Origin: Rubrobacter sp.
Lineage (GTDB): Bacteria > Actinomycetota > Rubrobacteria > Rubrobacterales > Rubrobacteraceae
Reading direction: 5' to 3'
NCBI GenBank assembly: GCA_013815575.1
Contig: JACDFX010000108.1
Location: 1 to 6,432, forward strand
DNA length: 6,432 bases
The notes under the pieces are model-generated. The model saw only the letters and a program-made list of their open reading frames with translations, did no database searches and was not told the origin of the DNA. This document shows positions 5,477-6,432 of this stretch, piece by piece. The first letter of the stretch is position 1. The number at the start of each line of letters is the position of its first letter. The position numbers and the translations under genes were made by a program.

Positions 5477-5752
5477 TCAGGCCGTGGCCTCCTCCAGGAC
5501 GGGCTCCTCGACGACGCGCACCCGGCTCTTGCCGCGGGTGCGTCCGAAGTCGACCCTGCCGCTGACCTTGGCGAAGAGCGTGTCGTCGGAACCCTTGCCG
5601 ACGTTCTGACCGGCGAGCACCTTCGAGCCCCGCTGGCGCACGATGATGCTACCGGCGGTGACCGTCTGGCCCCCGTAGGCCTTCACGCCGAGTCGCCTGC
5701 CCGCTGAGTCGCGGCCGTTGCGGGAAGACCCGCCACCCTTCTTATGAGCCAT
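5477..5752 (-). CDS. rpmA: 50S ribosomal protein L27
   Basis: L27 reaches the peptidyl transferase centre of the large subunit with its N-terminal tail. The 91-aa protein begins [16 protein letters not shown] and continues [23 protein letters not shown], both family hallmarks. It has the short direct N-terminus, not the cleaved extension seen in Firmicutes. The C-terminal tail ([13 protein letters not shown]) is acidic and variable. The ATG at 5752 has GGAGG about 7 nt upstream. It overlaps the last 11 bp of rplU in another frame, so the two are tightly coupled. Confidence 0.98.
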   Translation of the reverse strand: MAHKKGGGSSRNGRDSAGRRLGVKAYGGQTVTAGSIIVRQRGSKVLAGQNVGKGSDDTLFAKVSGRVDFGRTRGKSRVRVVEEPVLEEATA

Positions 5753-6041
5753 CCTGAACCTCCAGAACCTTTATCCGGGTCCGCGCCTGGCGGTGCCCGG
5801 TCTTCTTCCTCGAGTTCTTCTTCGCGCGGTACTTGTAGATGTGGATCTTCTCCCCGCGCAGATGCTCGAGGATCTCGACCCGCGCCGTCCTGGCGCCGAG
5901 GTCGAACCCGTCGTCGTCAGCCACGAAGCCAACCGGGAGCTCGACAGAATCCCCGACCTCGCCCTTGACGCGGTCCAGGACGAGCTCCTGGCCCTCTTTC
6001 ACCCTGTACTGTTTTCCGCCGCTCTTTACAACCGCAAACAT
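5742..6041 (-). CDS. rplU: 50S ribosomal protein L21
   Basis: L21 binds 23S rRNA on the large subunit. The 99-aa protein begins [18 protein letters not shown], the family signature, and has [17 protein letters not shown] near 69-85, typical of L21. Length is normal. The ATG at 6039-6041 has AGGAG about 7 nt upstream. It is the first gene of the apparent rplU-rpmA-obg-nadD-rsfS operon and is preceded by a TATAAT promoter and a short leader. Its TAA lies inside rpmA. Confidence 0.98.
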   Translation of the reverse strand: MFAVVKSGGKQYRVKEGQELVLDRVKGEVGDSVELPVGFVADDDGFDLGARTARVEILEHLRGEKIHIYKYRAKKNSRKKTGHRQARTRIKVLEVQDGS

Positions 6042-6097
6042 CGTCCGCTCCTAAGATTTCATGCACGCCCGCAAAGGGACCAAAAGTACTTTACGAC
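6042..6097 (-). promoter_or_regulatory. 5' leader of the rplU operon with a 10-bp palindrome
   Basis: About 55 nt lie between the predicted start and rplU. AAAGTACTTT (6083-6092) is a perfect palindrome a few bases after the start point. GGGACC (6076-6081, plus strand) opposes GGCCC (6098-6102), a possible weak outer stem whose far arm may not be transcribed. L21 operons in some bacteria have structured regulatory leaders, but I cannot match this one to a known class. The segment also contains the rplU ribosome site AGGAG. Confidence 0.35.
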
Positions 6098-6102
6098 GGC
6101 CC

Positions 6103-6131
6103 ATTATACCCGCCAGCACCGGTCTCGACCA
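6103..6131 (-). promoter_or_regulatory. Promoter of the rplU-rpmA-obg-nadD-rsfS operon
   Basis: The minus strand has a perfect TATAAT at 6103-6108. At 17-bp spacing the -35 region reads TGGTCG (6126-6131), only 3 of 6 matches to TTGACA. The predicted start is near 6095-6097. The element lies in the 98-bp gap between rodA and rplU, so the ribosomal operon can be expressed independently of rodA. No terminator for rodA is evident in this gap. Confidence 0.7.
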
Positions 6132-6139
6132 CCGCTTCT

Positions 6140-6432
6140 CTACACCTTCGGCTGTTTCGAGACCTCGGAGCGGGAACGCATGGCGACGCTCTGCAGGAGG
6201 CCGAGCGACATCACGCTCACGACCAGGCTGCTTCGTCCGTAGGAGATAAAAGGCAAAGGGATGCCCGTCACGGGCATTATGCCCATCGTCATGCCGATGT
6301 TCACGAGGACGTGGAAGAGGAACATGGTGCCTATGCCGACCGCGATCAGGACGCCGAAGCGGTCCCTCGAGGTCGTCGCGACGTGGAGTATCCGCCAGAT
6401 CAGGAGAAAGAACAGGAAGATGAGCGCCACGC
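6140..6432 (-). CDS. rodA: RodA-type SEDS peptidoglycan glycosyltransferase, C-terminal part (runs off the right edge)
   Basis: RodA polymerises glycan strands for the lateral wall together with a class B PBP in the elongation machinery, in the cytoplasmic membrane. About 97 C-terminal residues are visible; the rest lies beyond 6432. A hydrophobic segment (ALIFLFFLLIW) leads into a second (FGVLIAVGIGTMFLFHVLVNIGM). The SEDS signature NIGMTMGIMPVTGIPLPFISYG follows, then a last membrane segment and a short tail ending QPKV at the TAG 6140-6142. The MPVTGIPLPF wording favours RodA over FtsW. After SYG the sequence is RSS where most SEDS proteins have GSS. The GTG at 6428-6430 is just an internal Val. 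Confidence 0.93.
   Translation of the reverse strand, partial: VALIFLFFLLIWRILHVATTSRDRFGVLIAVGIGTMFLFHVLVNIGMTMGIMPVTGIPLPFISYGRSSLVVSVMSLGLLQSVAMRSRSEVSKQPKV

Noticed and set aside
4619..5707. Plus-strand open frames opposite obg and rpmA
   Set aside because: They are low-complexity Pro/Ser/Arg-rich translations typical of antisense frames in high-GC genes, with no family motif or ribosome site. Obg and L27 are unmistakable on the other strand.
1..6432. CRISPR array, toxin-antitoxin pair or defence genes
   Set aside because: No regularly spaced repeats were seen. The XRE gene has no partner resembling a toxin; its only coupled gene is the integrase.

Overview
This is a high-GC bacterial window, most likely actinobacterial. 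The housekeeping order rodA - rplU - rpmA - obg - nadD - rsfS, the GTG/TTG starts and the protein style would fit a Rubrobacter-like lineage. That placement is inference from impression and was not tested by any search.

Left part (1-1394): a fragment of an ltrA-like membrane protein gene is cut by a complete IS3-family insertion sequence (126-1394). The element has 26-bp imperfect terminal inverted repeats, an orfA and an orfB on the minus strand, and an A6G slippage site for a -1 OrfAB fusion. The DNA beyond the two IS ends shows no target-site duplication. The right side does not encode the missing N-terminal part of LtrA, so the locus was rearranged as well as inserted into.

Middle (1395-3097): a short AT-rich regulatory stretch leads into a two-gene plus-strand operon of a small XRE-type HTH regulator and a full-length tyrosine recombinase. 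The recombinase has all six expected catalytic residues. It points at the 3' end of a tRNA-Ala(GGC) gene less than 100 bp away, the usual geometry of a tRNA-integrated mobile element. Tandem direct repeats and a nested stem-loop lie between integrase and tRNA. The other attachment site is not visible, so what remains may be one end of an element or a decayed remnant.

Right part (3098-6432): a conserved minus-strand chromosomal block. A near-consensus promoter serves tRNA-Ala. Upstream of it lies an apparent operon, rplU-rpmA-obg-nadD-rsfS (L21, L27, the Obg GTPase, NAD biosynthesis and the ribosome silencing factor). It has tight or overlapping junctions and starts at a TATAAT promoter with a leader of about 55 nt. 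The C-terminal third or less of a rodA-type SEDS glycosyltransferase runs off the right edge.

The chromosomal genes are ordinary. The accessory interest is the tRNA-linked integrase module, the IS junction, and the repeats around them. I found no convincing undescribed system.
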